From Imbroritus primus (GTDB taxonomy: Bacteria > Pseudomonadota > Gammaproteobacteria > Burkholderiales > Burkholderiaceae): a DNA stretch of 64,000 nt. The position numbers were made by a program, and so were the translations under genes. The notes under the pieces were generated by a model. It saw nothing but the letters and a program-made list of their open reading frames with translations. It did no database searches and was not told where the DNA came from. Location of the stretch: positions 2,108,001-2,172,000 of the forward strand of contig NZ_OZ201293.1 in the NCBI RefSeq assembly GCF_964332355.1. The letters are read 5' to 3'. Every line of letters begins with the position of its first letter. Positions within the stretch are counted from its first letter, which is position 1. Shown one piece after another: positions 1-7,507 of the stretch.

Positions 1-48
1 GGCCCGGAACCTGGCCCGACGCATCGCCAATGCACGTCCACCGTTGAT

Positions 49-741
49 TTGCCGTACCTGCCGATACACCTGACACACCTGCCGACCGGATCCATTTTGA
101 CGTCTCCGCTTCACCCTCTCGCCGACTCCGCACGGACCGGCATCCTGCCCGACAGCGACGAAGCGCTCAATCCACCTGTGGATGGCGGGCCGCGCTTTGC
201 CTGGTCGATCACCGGTTCCGGCCATTTCCTCGAGGAATCGCTGGAACTGGCGCGTGCCCTGCCCAATGTCGACCTCTTCCTGTCGCGCGCCGGCGAGGAG
301 GTGCTGGCGCTCTATGACATCCGCCTCGAGACGTTGCGCCAGCACTTCCGTGTGTTCCGCGACAAGACCGCCAGCGCGGTGCCGGTCGGCATGCTGTATT
401 CGCACCACTACCACACCGCGGTGATCGCACCGGCCACCAGCAACACCGTCGCCAAGTGTGCCTTCGGCCTGTCCGACACGCTGCCGACCAATATCTTTGC
501 GCAAGCCGGCAAACTGGGCATTCCCGGCATCGTGTTCGCCTGCGACACCGAACCGGTGGTGGTGACACGCAGCCCGCACGGCTGGGTCAAGCTGCATCCG
601 CGCAATATCGAACTGGAAAATGTCGAGCGCCTGCGCGCCCTGGACCACTGCCGCGTGGCATGTTCGGTCGAGGCGCTGCGCGCCGCGCTCGATCTCCGTC
701 TGCAGGAGCTTTCGCTGGCATGGAACACATCGTCTTCCTGA
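49..741 (+). CDS. dmrB: Dihydromethanopterin reductase-type flavoprotein (DmrB-like)
   Basis: Probable FMN flavoprotein of the DmrB type, which in Paraburkholderia xenovorans reduces dihydromethanopterin to tetrahydromethanopterin (H4MPT), the last step of cofactor synthesis. The sequence has the short N-terminal block FAWSITGSGH, the flavin-site-like block TSNTVAKCAFGLSDTLPTN and a following ACDTEP segment, as in small archaeal-type flavoproteins. It opens a plus-strand run of H4MPT genes and its last 22 bases overlap the next gene, so translation is probably coupled. The frame is open to the left edge of the window, so the start is uncertain: TTG 49 is the first start codon, but GTG 178 lies four codons before the conserved FAWSITGSG block and may be the true start. 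The family call is good; the exact reaction is inferred from family and context. Confidence 0.72.
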   Translation: MPYLPIHLTHLPTGSILTSPLHPLADSARTGILPDSDEALNPPVDGGPRFAWSITGSGHFLEESLELARALPNVDLFLSRAGEEVLALYDIRLETLRQHFRVFRDKTASAVPVGMLYSHHYHTAVIAPATSNTVAKCAFGLSDTLPTNIFAQAGKLGIPGIVFACDTEPVVVTRSPHGWVKLHPRNIELENVERLRALDHCRVACSVEALRAALDLRLQELSLAWNTSSS

Positions 742-2108
742 CCGGCCGGCTGGCGGAAAAGGGCCTGCACCGCGTGCTCGAAAGCATGGCGCCGGCACCC
801 TTCACCTGGGAGGTGCGCGAGATTGGCGTGCAGGTGGCCGCGCTGATGACCGCGGAACTCGTGCGCCGCCGCGTGGCCGCACCCGTGCAGGCCGACCGCA
901 TCATCGTGCCGGGCCGCTGCCGCGGCGACCTCGACATGCTCAGCGCGCACTACGGCCTGCCGGTGGAACGCGGGCCGGACGAGCTGAAAGACCTGCCGCG
1001 CTTCTTTAACCAGAAGGCCAAGCCGATGGACCTGTCGCAACAGGACATCCTGATCTTCGCCGAGATCGTCGATGCGCCACAGCTCGACATTCCGGCCATC
1101 TGCGCGCGGGCGCGCCAGCATGTCGCCGACGGTGCGGACGTGATCGACATCGGCTGCCTGCCTGCCACGCCGTTTCCGCATCTCGAGGACACGGTGCGTG
1201 CGCTCAAGGCGGAAGGCTTCACTGTCAGCGTCGATTCGATGAATACCGACGAGCTGGTGCGTGGCGGCAAGGCCGGCGCGGACTACCTGCTCAGCCTTTC
1301 CGTCGATACGCTGTGGATCGCCGATGAGGTCGATTCGATCCCCATCCTCGTGCCACGCGAGCCTGCCGACGAGGCCTCGCTATATGCCGCCGTCGATGCC
1401 ATGGAACAGCGCGACCGACCGTATTTTGCCGACTCCATCCTCGATCCGATTCCGTTCGGCCTGTTGTCCTCACTGGGCCGCTACGAGCGCTTGCGCGCAC
1501 GTTATCCAGATGCCCCGATCCTCCTGGGCGTCGGCAACGTCACCGAACTCACCGAAGCGGACACCGCCGGCATCAACGCCGTGCTGTTTGGCATCGCCGT
1601 CGAGATGCGCGCCGGCGCGGTGCTGACCACGCAGGTCAGCCCGCACGCGCGGCGCGCCATCCGCGAGGCCGACGTGGCGCGCCGCATGATGTTCGCTGCG
1701 CGCGAGCACCGCATGCTGCCCAAGGGCATCAGCGATGACCTGATGGCCTTGCACGAGAAAGATCCGTTTCCCGACACGCCGGCCGACATCGCCGAAACGG
1801 CCGCAGCCATCCGCGACCCCAACTTCCGCGTGCAGATCGCACCCGACGGCATCCACGTCTACAACCGCGACGGCCATCACGTGGCGGCCGACCCGTTCAC
1901 GCTGTGGCCGCAACTCAAGCTGGAGCACGACGGCAACCATGCCTTCTACATGGGTGTGGAACTGGCACGCGCGGAAATCGCCTGGCAGCTCGGCAAGCGC
2001 TATGCGCAAGACCAGTCGCTCGCCTGGGGTTGCGCCGTGGAGCGCGATGCGGAAAATCTCCAGGAATGGTGCGCGCCCGGCACCACCATGAAAACGCAGG
2101 AATCATGA
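720..2108 (+). CDS. Dihydropteroate synthase-related protein (DUF6513 type) of the H4MPT cluster
   Basis: A 462-residue protein related to archaeal dihydropteroate synthase-like proteins (MJ0107 type), expected to act in or near pterin-arylamine coupling during H4MPT synthesis. The N-terminal part (MEHIVFLTGRLAEKGL) is the extra domain of this family. The middle has TIM-barrel DHPS signatures: GADVIDIGCLPATPFPH, then VSVDSMNTDELVRGGKAGAD, then GVGNVTELTEADTAGINA. The C-terminal third has no catalytic signature I recognise. The frame is open upstream to 456, but ATG 720 gives the family-typical N-terminus, and upstream codons overlap dmrB in another frame. Start and stop are both tightly packed with neighbours, suggesting one operon. 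The specific substrate is not shown by the sequence. Confidence 0.8.
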   Translation: MEHIVFLTGRLAEKGLHRVLESMAPAPFTWEVREIGVQVAALMTAELVRRRVAAPVQADRIIVPGRCRGDLDMLSAHYGLPVERGPDELKDLPRFFNQKAKPMDLSQQDILIFAEIVDAPQLDIPAICARARQHVADGADVIDIGCLPATPFPHLEDTVRALKAEGFTVSVDSMNTDELVRGGKAGADYLLSLSVDTLWIADEVDSIPILVPREPADEASLYAAVDAMEQRDRPYFADSILDPIPFGLLSSLGRYERLRARYPDAPILLGVGNVTELTEADTAGINAVLFGIAVEMRAGAVLTTQVSPHARRAIREADVARRMMFAAREHRMLPKGISDDLMALHEKDPFPDTPADIAETAAAIRDPNFRVQIAPDGIHVYNRDGHHVAADPFTLWPQLKLEHDGNHAFYMGVELARAEIAWQLGKRYAQDQSLAWGCAVERDAENLQEWCAPGTTMKTQES

Positions 2109-2121
2109 TGAACGCAGCAGC

Positions 2122-2766
2122 GTGAATGAAATGCAGAACGACATGATCTTCGAAACCGTGGTCTCCACGGTCAGCACGGACGGCAAGCCGCACCTCGCGC
2201 CGATGGGCGTGCGCTACCAGGGCGACGACGTCATCCTGATGCCGTTCAAGCCTTCGGCTACCTACGACAACATCGTCGGCACCGGCCACGCGGTGCTCAA
2301 TCTCACCACCGACGTGCGCGTGTTCGCCGGCTGCGTCACGGGCCGCCGCGACTGGCCGCTGGTGCCGGCCGAACGCGTTCCCGGCATGCGTCTGCAGGCC
2401 GCGCTCAACCATGTCGAACTGCGCCTGGTGGAAGAGCGTGCGGACGAGCAGCGCCCGGTGCTGCGCATGGCGCGCGTGCATGCTGCGCGGCACGGCGATT
2501 TCGCCGGCTTCAACCGCGCCCAGGCGGCGGTCATCGAAGGCGCGGTGCTGGTCAGCCGCCTGCATATGCTGCCAGCAGAGAAGGTGCGCGAAGAGATCGC
2601 CTACCTGCAGATCGCCATCGACAAGACTGCCGGTCCCGATGAACATGAAGCGTGGCGCTGGCTGCGCAGCGCCATCGCCAGCCATCAGGCGGCCATGGCC
2701 GTGGTGCGCGATGCCACGGCGATCCAGAAGCAAGCGCAGAAGCAGACACCGGAACAGAAATCATGA
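2122..2766 (+). CDS. DUF447 family protein, predicted flavin-binding split barrel
   Basis: A 214-residue DUF447 family member, a group found in methanogens and in methylotrophs with H4MPT. The N-terminal half (LAPMGVRYQGDDVILMPFKP, then TAVLN-like GHAVLNLTTDVRVFAG) looks like the FMN-binding split barrel of flavin reductase-like proteins; the C-terminal half is helical and charged and ends in a Gln/Lys-rich tail. GTG 2122 is the first start; ATG 2131 is an alternative three codons in. Its stop overlaps the mfnB start (ATGA), so the two are translationally coupled. The exact role is unknown; context points to methanopterin or methylofuran synthesis. Confidence 0.75.
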   Translation: MNEMQNDMIFETVVSTVSTDGKPHLAPMGVRYQGDDVILMPFKPSATYDNIVGTGHAVLNLTTDVRVFAGCVTGRRDWPLVPAERVPGMRLQAALNHVELRLVEERADEQRPVLRMARVHAARHGDFAGFNRAQAAVIEGAVLVSRLHMLPAEKVREEIAYLQIAIDKTAGPDEHEAWRWLRSAIASHQAAMAVVRDATAIQKQAQKQTPEQKS

Positions 2767-3494
2767 CCGCCGTGCTCACCAGTGTCCGCAATATCGAGGA
2801 AGCCCGCGACGCCGCGCGTGCGGGCGCCGACATGATCGACCTCAAGGAGCCGCGCGCCGGTGCGCTCGGCGCGTTGCCGACGAACATCGTGCGCGAGGTG
2901 GTAGACCTCATCCGCACCGAGCACCCCGCGCTGCTGCTGAGCGCCACGGTCGGCGACCTGGAGGCCGCGGCGCTGGCGGAGATGGAAGCCATGGTCGAGG
3001 CCATCGGCGCCTGCGGCGTGGACTACGTGAAGGTCGGCATCGCGCCGGGCATGCATGGCCATGCCGCGCTCGACCATCTGGCGACGCTGCCGTGGCGCAT
3101 CGTCCCGGTGCTGCTGTGCGACGACGGGCTGGACATGGCCTTGGTCGAACACGCGTGCACGCAGGCCTTTCCCGCCGTCATGGCCGACACCGCGCGCAAG
3201 CAGGCGGGCAGCCTGTTCGATTGCGTGCCGGAAGGCGATCTGCGGGCGCTGGTGGAACAGGTGCGCGGCAGCGGCCTGCAAGTCGGACTGGCGGGCGCGC
3301 TGCAACTCGATGACCTGCCTCGACTGCGGGGACTGGCGCCAGACTTTGCCGGCTTCCGCAGCGCGCTGTGCGTGGCGGGCCGCGACAGCCGGCTCGATCC
3401 GGCGCGCGTGCTGCAGGTCAGGCAGGGCCTGCAGGGGGCGCCGTCGCACGGGTTGCCCCCGCACGCCCAGTCCGGCATGGAGGCCGCGCTCTAG
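2763..3494 (+). CDS. mfnB: (5-formylfuran-3-yl)methyl phosphate synthase (4-HFC-P synthase)
   Basis: MfnB joins two molecules of glyceraldehyde 3-phosphate into 4-(hydroxymethyl)-2-furancarboxaldehyde phosphate, the furan of methylofuran. The 243-residue TIM barrel carries the two lysines described as essential in the Methanocaldococcus enzyme: Lys28 in MIDLKEPRAGALGA and Lys90 in VDYVKVGIAPGMHGH. The start ATG 2763 overlaps the upstream stop by four bases. It ends tail to tail with mfnE, only 21 bases apart, with no clear terminator between. The substrate glyceraldehyde 3-phosphate is also a Calvin cycle intermediate made by the cbb operon close by. Confidence 0.88.
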   Translation: MTAVLTSVRNIEEARDAARAGADMIDLKEPRAGALGALPTNIVREVVDLIRTEHPALLLSATVGDLEAAALAEMEAMVEAIGACGVDYVKVGIAPGMHGHAALDHLATLPWRIVPVLLCDDGLDMALVEHACTQAFPAVMADTARKQAGSLFDCVPEGDLRALVEQVRGSGLQVGLAGALQLDDLPRLRGLAPDFAGFRSALCVAGRDSRLDPARVLQVRQGLQGAPSHGLPPHAQSGMEAAL

Positions 3495-3515
3495 TCATAC
3501 TGGCAGGCTGACGCC

Positions 3516-4175
3516 CTAGCGTTGCGCCGTGGTATCGCCAGCCATGCTGCACGCATGGAGGCACCCGGCGGCAGTCGGCGCCAGCAGTTCGCGCATGGTC
3601 GCCAGATCGCCCTTGTGCAGCACGTCGACCGGATACGGCACGTCCGCGGTGAAACGCATAAAGCTGGGATCGACGATCTCCCTGTCGGCATACGCTTCGA
3701 TCGGCGTACCGAGCCGCATCGATGACACCAGCGGAGACGATTTGACGAGGATCAGCCGTTCGGCGTTGAGGCGGTTGGACAGCCATGCGGCAATGCTGTC
3801 GGAGGTGACATCCCAGTTGGTCATCTCGTCTGCTGCCTCGCGCAGCAGCGGAAACGGCGCCCACAGCGCCACCCCGGCATTGCGCAGGACCTTGCGCACG
3901 CTCTCGTCATCGACCGCCAGCGACAGCCCGGGGCATTCATCCGGACACAGGCCCTGCATCATCATGGCGTACTGCACCATGGCCAGCACCGCCATATTGT
4001 GGGCCACCAGATCATTGAAGCGCCATTGGGTCTGGTAGTCGCGCACCTGGTCCGCGAATCCGCCGCCGCCCGGCACCACGACCACGCGGCCGCCCCCCTG
4101 CTCGCTCAGCAGTTTCAGCCATTCGCGCAGCAGCGGATCGCGCCCCAGGCTACCGCCGATCTTCACGACCCACAT
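3516..4175 (-). CDS. mfnE: [5-(aminomethyl)furan-3-yl]methyl phosphate kinase (amino acid kinase family)
   Basis: A 219-residue amino acid kinase-fold protein corresponding to MfnE, which phosphorylates the aminomethylfuran phosphate to a diphosphate before coupling to tyramine-glutamate. Visible signatures are the N-terminal WVVKIGGSLGRDP (phosphate-binding Lys-Gly-Gly), VVVVPGGGGFADQ, and TNWDVTSDSIAAWLSNRL, typical of the aspartate/uridylate kinase group. ATG 4175 was chosen over the longer open frame because AGGAGG stands five bases before it. The start overlaps the end of mfnF by 13 bases. It is the last gene of the minus-strand mfnD-mfnF-mfnE unit. Confidence 0.83.
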   Translation of the reverse strand: MWVVKIGGSLGRDPLLREWLKLLSEQGGGRVVVVPGGGGFADQVRDYQTQWRFNDLVAHNMAVLAMVQYAMMMQGLCPDECPGLSLAVDDESVRKVLRNAGVALWAPFPLLREAADEMTNWDVTSDSIAAWLSNRLNAERLILVKSSPLVSSMRLGTPIEAYADREIVDPSFMRFTADVPYPVDVLHKGDLATMRELLAPTAAGCLHACSMAGDTTAQR

Positions 4176-5311
4176 ACCGCCTCCTCTCCTGTTCCTTCCC
4201 TGGTGCCCGTTGCTGCCGGCTGGCTCGCCGGCTTGCCGCACTCCCGCATGTCGCGCTGTGCGTCGTACAGCAGCGCCACCGCGGCGCTCGGCGCACACAC
4301 GCGTGCCCACAGCGCATGCGCGGAATGCAGGCGCAGGACCTTTTCAAACGTCAGGCACGGCACGCCCACCCGCTGCGCCAGTTCGCGTGCCAGGAAATGG
4401 CCGCAGCCTGCCGCCACCAGCGGCGCGCCCGCGATGCCGCCGCGCGCGGCATGCGCCTCCAGCACGCGGCGCAGATTGTCCTCCAACTCCGCCAGCTGGG
4501 CCTCGCGCCAGGCATCGGCAAAAGTACGCCATGCGGTGTTGCCCGCTTCGCGTGCATCCATGCCAATCATGCGCGCCAGGCGCTGGCGCGTCGCGGCGAG
4601 CGTCTTGGCCCCGCCATCCGCGGGCGGATGCGGATCGTGCTCGGCTGGCAGTTCGCCGGTGAGGCGATACACGTCGGCCGTGGTGGCGAACAGCTCGTTC
4701 ATCACGTTGTATGCCACGCCATTGAAAGCGATGCGCCGGGCCAGCGCGCACAGCGGCGTGCGCGCCACGCCGCTGTAGACCAGTTCACCGGAGGCGAGCC
4801 GGCCAGCGTCGTCCTGACCGTGCGCCGCCACCGTGCCGGCGCGGATGGGAATGATGTCGCTGGTGGTGGTACCGATATCGACCAGCACGGCATCGGGCAC
4901 GCGGCTGGCCACGAGCTGGGCCGTGGCGCTCCAGTTGGCCGAGGCCACCTGCAGCCACGCGGCCTCGACCGCATCGTGCGGCACCCAGCCGGCGGCACCC
5001 GCATAGAAGCGCACGCGGGGCCCGAATACCTCGGCCATTGCCGCTGCGAGGGCAACGACACCGGCCTGGCGATGCGGAAACAGATCAGCCATTTCCCCGG
5101 TCATGGTCACGGCATGCTCGGCCGTTGCACAATCGGGCCAGCGCAGGCGCGCACGCGCCAGCACGTCCTGCAGGAAATCCATCCCTTGCCAGAGCGGACA
5201 GGGCCATTGCGCAATATCGCTGACCTCGCCGTCGCACAAGCGCGTGGCCTTGACATTGGCCCCGCCGAGATCCCAGCCGATGACGATACGCGGCGGCGTG
5301 TCACTGATCAT
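4163..5311 (-). CDS. mfnF: H4MPT-linked C1 transfer pathway protein, methylofuran synthase step (MfnF)
   Basis: A 382-residue member of the ASKHA/hydantoinase-like family known as H4MPT-linked C1 transfer pathway protein; the archaeal member MfnF condenses the aminomethylfuran diphosphate with gamma-glutamyltyramine. The N-terminus IGWDLGGANVKA and central VDIGTTTSDIIPI are the two phosphate-binding loops of the fold, and VAAGCGHFLARELA closes the C-terminal lobe. ATG 5311 has GGAG six bases upstream; ATG 5323 is also in frame but has no properly spaced site. It overlaps mfnD upstream by 11 bases and mfnE downstream by 13, so the three form one unit. Confidence 0.85.
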   Translation of the reverse strand: MISDTPPRIVIGWDLGGANVKATRLCDGEVSDIAQWPCPLWQGMDFLQDVLARARLRWPDCATAEHAVTMTGEMADLFPHRQAGVVALAAAMAEVFGPRVRFYAGAAGWVPHDAVEAAWLQVASANWSATAQLVASRVPDAVLVDIGTTTSDIIPIRAGTVAAHGQDDAGRLASGELVYSGVARTPLCALARRIAFNGVAYNVMNELFATTADVYRLTGELPAEHDPHPPADGGAKTLAATRQRLARMIGMDAREAGNTAWRTFADAWREAQLAELEDNLRRVLEAHAARGGIAGAPLVAAGCGHFLARELAQRVGVPCLTFEKVLRLHSAHALWARVCAPSAAVALLYDAQRDMRECGKPASQPAATGTREGTGEEAVCGS

Positions 5312-6293
5312 GCGACGCTCCATCCACCAGCATCTCAGTGGCGACCTGGTGGGCTGCCAGCATCTCGCGCGCCAGATTGCGCTGTAGCAGCGCCGACATG
5401 CCGACGTAGGCGCTGGTCACGCGCGGATTGACTTCGATGACCACCGGCCCGCGACGCGGATGCCAGACCATGTCGATACCGACGAATCCCGCCAGGCCCG
5501 GCATGGCGCTGACCACGCGCTGCGCCATCTTGACGATCCACTCGCCGGGAATGCTCAGCAGGGCGATGGCATCGAGCGTGACGCCGTCGTAATGCACCTT
5601 GCCGTTCTCGTCCACCCGGATCTGCTGGCGGTTGATGCTGAGGATCTCCACCTCGCCTGCACCGCCCGCACCGCATAGCAGCGAGACGCTGAGCGCCTCG
5701 CCGTCGACCCAGCGTTCCATCACCACGGCCTCGCCCGCAGCCATGCGCGCCGCGCGGGCCGCATGCGCCGCCTCGAACGAGCGATAGCAGTACGTCTCTT
5801 CCGCGCCCGCGCCGTGTTCCGGCTTGACGACCCAGCGCTGGTTGCGCGGCCCCGGCGGATCGCCGTCGCGCCACGGCTGGGTGGCGGCGATACCGCTGGC
5901 GGCCAGATGTTCGGCGGTGGCCTGCTTGCTTGCCGCCAGCGAGATCGCAGCGCCGCTGCAGCCAAGCCAGCGTGCCGGCTCGACACTGTCGCACAGCCCC
6001 AGCAGGATGCCGTCGAATTCCGGCGCGACCACCCATACCGCGTCATGGCGCAAGGCCTCGCGCTGCACGAAGGCATACGGGCTTTCACCGGGTGCGGGTG
6101 CGCACAGCGTCAGGCCCGAGGCGGCAAGCCCCGGCAATTCGCGTGTCGGCGCGGCGCAGCTGATGCGCACATCCGCCATCGCCGCGAGGTCCGTCACCAT
6201 AGCGTCGCGCATGGCGCGCCCCTGCGCCAGCAGGTCGGGCGTAGCCTCGGCCGCGCTGCCGCTGATATATTCGTAGACGAACACCCGGGTCAT
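5301..6293 (-). CDS. mfnD: Tyramine-glutamate ligase-like ATP-grasp protein
   Basis: A 330-residue ATP-grasp enzyme matching MfnD, which adds the first glutamate to tyramine in methylofuran synthesis. The short N-terminus FVYEYISGS, the ATP-grasp lysine segment RWVVKPEHGAGAEETY, the acidic metal-binding strand GFVGIDMVWHP and the terminal VVIEVNPRVTSAYVG are all in the expected order. ATG 6293 is used because GGAAG lies just upstream. The start codon is only 12 bases from the start of the divergent HisA-like gene, so the two promoters must reach into each other's coding sequence. mfnA and mfnC, which would supply tyramine and the furan amine, are absent from the window. Confidence 0.84.
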   Translation of the reverse strand: MTRVFVYEYISGSAAEATPDLLAQGRAMRDAMVTDLAAMADVRISCAAPTRELPGLAASGLTLCAPAPGESPYAFVQREALRHDAVWVVAPEFDGILLGLCDSVEPARWLGCSGAAISLAASKQATAEHLAASGIAATQPWRDGDPPGPRNQRWVVKPEHGAGAEETYCYRSFEAAHAARAARMAAGEAVVMERWVDGEALSVSLLCGAGGAGEVEILSINRQQIRVDENGKVHYDGVTLDAIALLSIPGEWIVKMAQRVVSAMPGLAGFVGIDMVWHPRRGPVVIEVNPRVTSAYVGMSALLQRNLAREMLAAHQVATEMLVDGASHDQ

Positions 6294-6305
6294 ACTGTTT
6301 CTTCC

Positions 6306-7034
6306 ATGCACATCATTCCTGTCATCGACCTGCTCGGCGGCTGCGCCGTCCACGCCCGGCGCGGGCAACGCGCGCACTACCAGCCGGTGGCCTCGCGCCT
6401 GTGCGACGGCAGCGCGCCGGCCGATGTCGCCAGCGCCATGCTAGCGTACTGCGCCGCCGACACGCTGTATGTCGCCGACCTCGACGCCATCGGCGGCGGT
6501 CCGGTACAGGCCGCCGTACTGCGCACGCTGCTCGGTACCCTGCCCGGCATCACGTGCTGGCTCGACGCCGGCTTTGCCAGCGCCGCTGCCGCCGAGGCCA
6601 CGCTGGCCACGCTGGCCGCGCTCGGCGCACACGCGCCGCGCGTGGTGCCGGTATTCGGCAGCGAGTCGCTGGGCCATGCCTCGCCGTTCGCACGGTATCC
6701 GCATGCCGCGCTGTCGCTCGACCAGCGCGGCGGCGTACCGCTCGGCGACGCCTACTGGTGGCAACAGGCCAGCGGCTGGCCGCGCGACATCATCGCCATG
6801 ACACTCGACCAGGTCGGCGCCTTCAACGGACCCGACCTCGGCATGATCGCGCGCCTGCGCACCCACGCTGGAGCGGACCGCCGCATCATCGGTGCGGGCG
6901 GCATCCGCGACGCCAGCGACCTCCAGGCCGCAGCCGCGGCCGGTGCGCACGCCTGGCTGGTGGCCTCGGCGCTGCATGAACTGCGCATTCCGCCACGTAC
7001 CCAGCCGCACCTCCCACCGCACGCGCCGGCCTGA
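6306..7034 (+). CDS. HisA/HisF-like TIM-barrel protein of the H4MPT cluster
   Basis: A 242-residue protein related to phosphoribosylformimino-AICAR isomerase (HisA) and of the type conserved in H4MPT gene clusters of methylotrophs and methanogens. MHIIPVIDLLGGCAVHARRG is the HisA start, TLYVADLDAI holds the acidic strand-end residue, and GAGGIRDASDLQAAAAAGA is the second phosphate-binding half. It is unlikely to be the histidine enzyme, since no other his gene is near and the family has its own branch. No Shine-Dalgarno sequence is visible: the 12 bases before ATG 6306 are the complement of the ribosome-binding region of mfnD. Function is unknown; a role in cofactor synthesis is inferred from context. 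Confidence 0.8.
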   Translation: MHIIPVIDLLGGCAVHARRGQRAHYQPVASRLCDGSAPADVASAMLAYCAADTLYVADLDAIGGGPVQAAVLRTLLGTLPGITCWLDAGFASAAAAEATLATLAALGAHAPRVVPVFGSESLGHASPFARYPHAALSLDQRGGVPLGDAYWWQQASGWPRDIIAMTLDQVGAFNGPDLGMIARLRTHAGADRRIIGAGGIRDASDLQAAAAAGAHAWLVASALHELRIPPRTQPHLPPHAPA

Positions 7035-7507
7035 CGGGCCATCCTGTCGCTTGCCTGTCCCTGGCCGACCCCTTGCTTCCGGCCCGCGTTTCCTATCCCG
7101 CCATGTGTAACACGTTCCATGCCAGCCCTGCTGCAGCACAGCGAAAATAGCGCGCTGCCAGGCCTGCACGAGGATTTGCGTCGCACGTCGGCTGCCCTGT
7201 ACCCTCAAGGCCAGGAAGGAGGAACGGAACCCGCCGCCCCCGACCCAGGGCGTTCCGGGATCGCACAATGCCTGTTTGTGCCCTCCGCCGGCACGCCCGC
7301 CCCCTCCGATCGTACGGCTGGGGGGCTTGTCACCGGGGTGACAGGTTGCCTCAACCTGGCTGCACAGACTGTCTCGTTGCAGCGCACCAGAGCGCAGGCG
7401 CGGCATGCCCTGCCCGGCGGGAGACGGTGCACGGACTGCCTCCCCGGCGGACCCAATGCATCGTGGTGCCCGGCGCACAGCTGGCACAGGCTTTGCTCAG
7501 CAGGGGC
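7035..7507. other. 473-bp non-coding stretch before the fhc operon
   Basis: No convincing gene. The fhcB frame stays open back to ATG 7268, but the extra 80 residues are Arg/Cys/Pro-rich and unlike the family, so I treat this as leader. It contains the cluster of inverted repeats listed separately at 7328-7383. No sigma-70 promoter with good spacing could be picked out with confidence. Confidence 0.6.
7328..7383. promoter_or_regulatory. Cluster of inverted repeats upstream of fhcB
   Basis: Three inverted repeats stand side by side: TGTCACC-GG-GGTGACA (7328-7343), AGGTTG-CCT-CAACCT (7343-7357) and GCTGCA with TGCAGC (7359-7364 and 7378-7383), the last enclosing AGAC-T-GTCT (7366-7374). The first is a perfect 16-base dyad of the size bound by dimeric repressors; all could also fold as RNA hairpins in an fhc leader. 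It lies 125-180 bases before the fhcB start. Regulator and direction of effect are unknown. Confidence 0.45.

Noticed and set aside
456..719. N-terminal extension of the DHPS-related gene back to 456
   Set aside because: It would overlap dmrB almost fully in another frame; the sequence before ATG 720 is Arg-rich and unlike the family.
7268..7507. Extended fhcB start at ATG 7268
   Set aside because: The extra 80 residues have no family resemblance and cover the inverted-repeat cluster; ATG 7508 gives the normal N-terminus.
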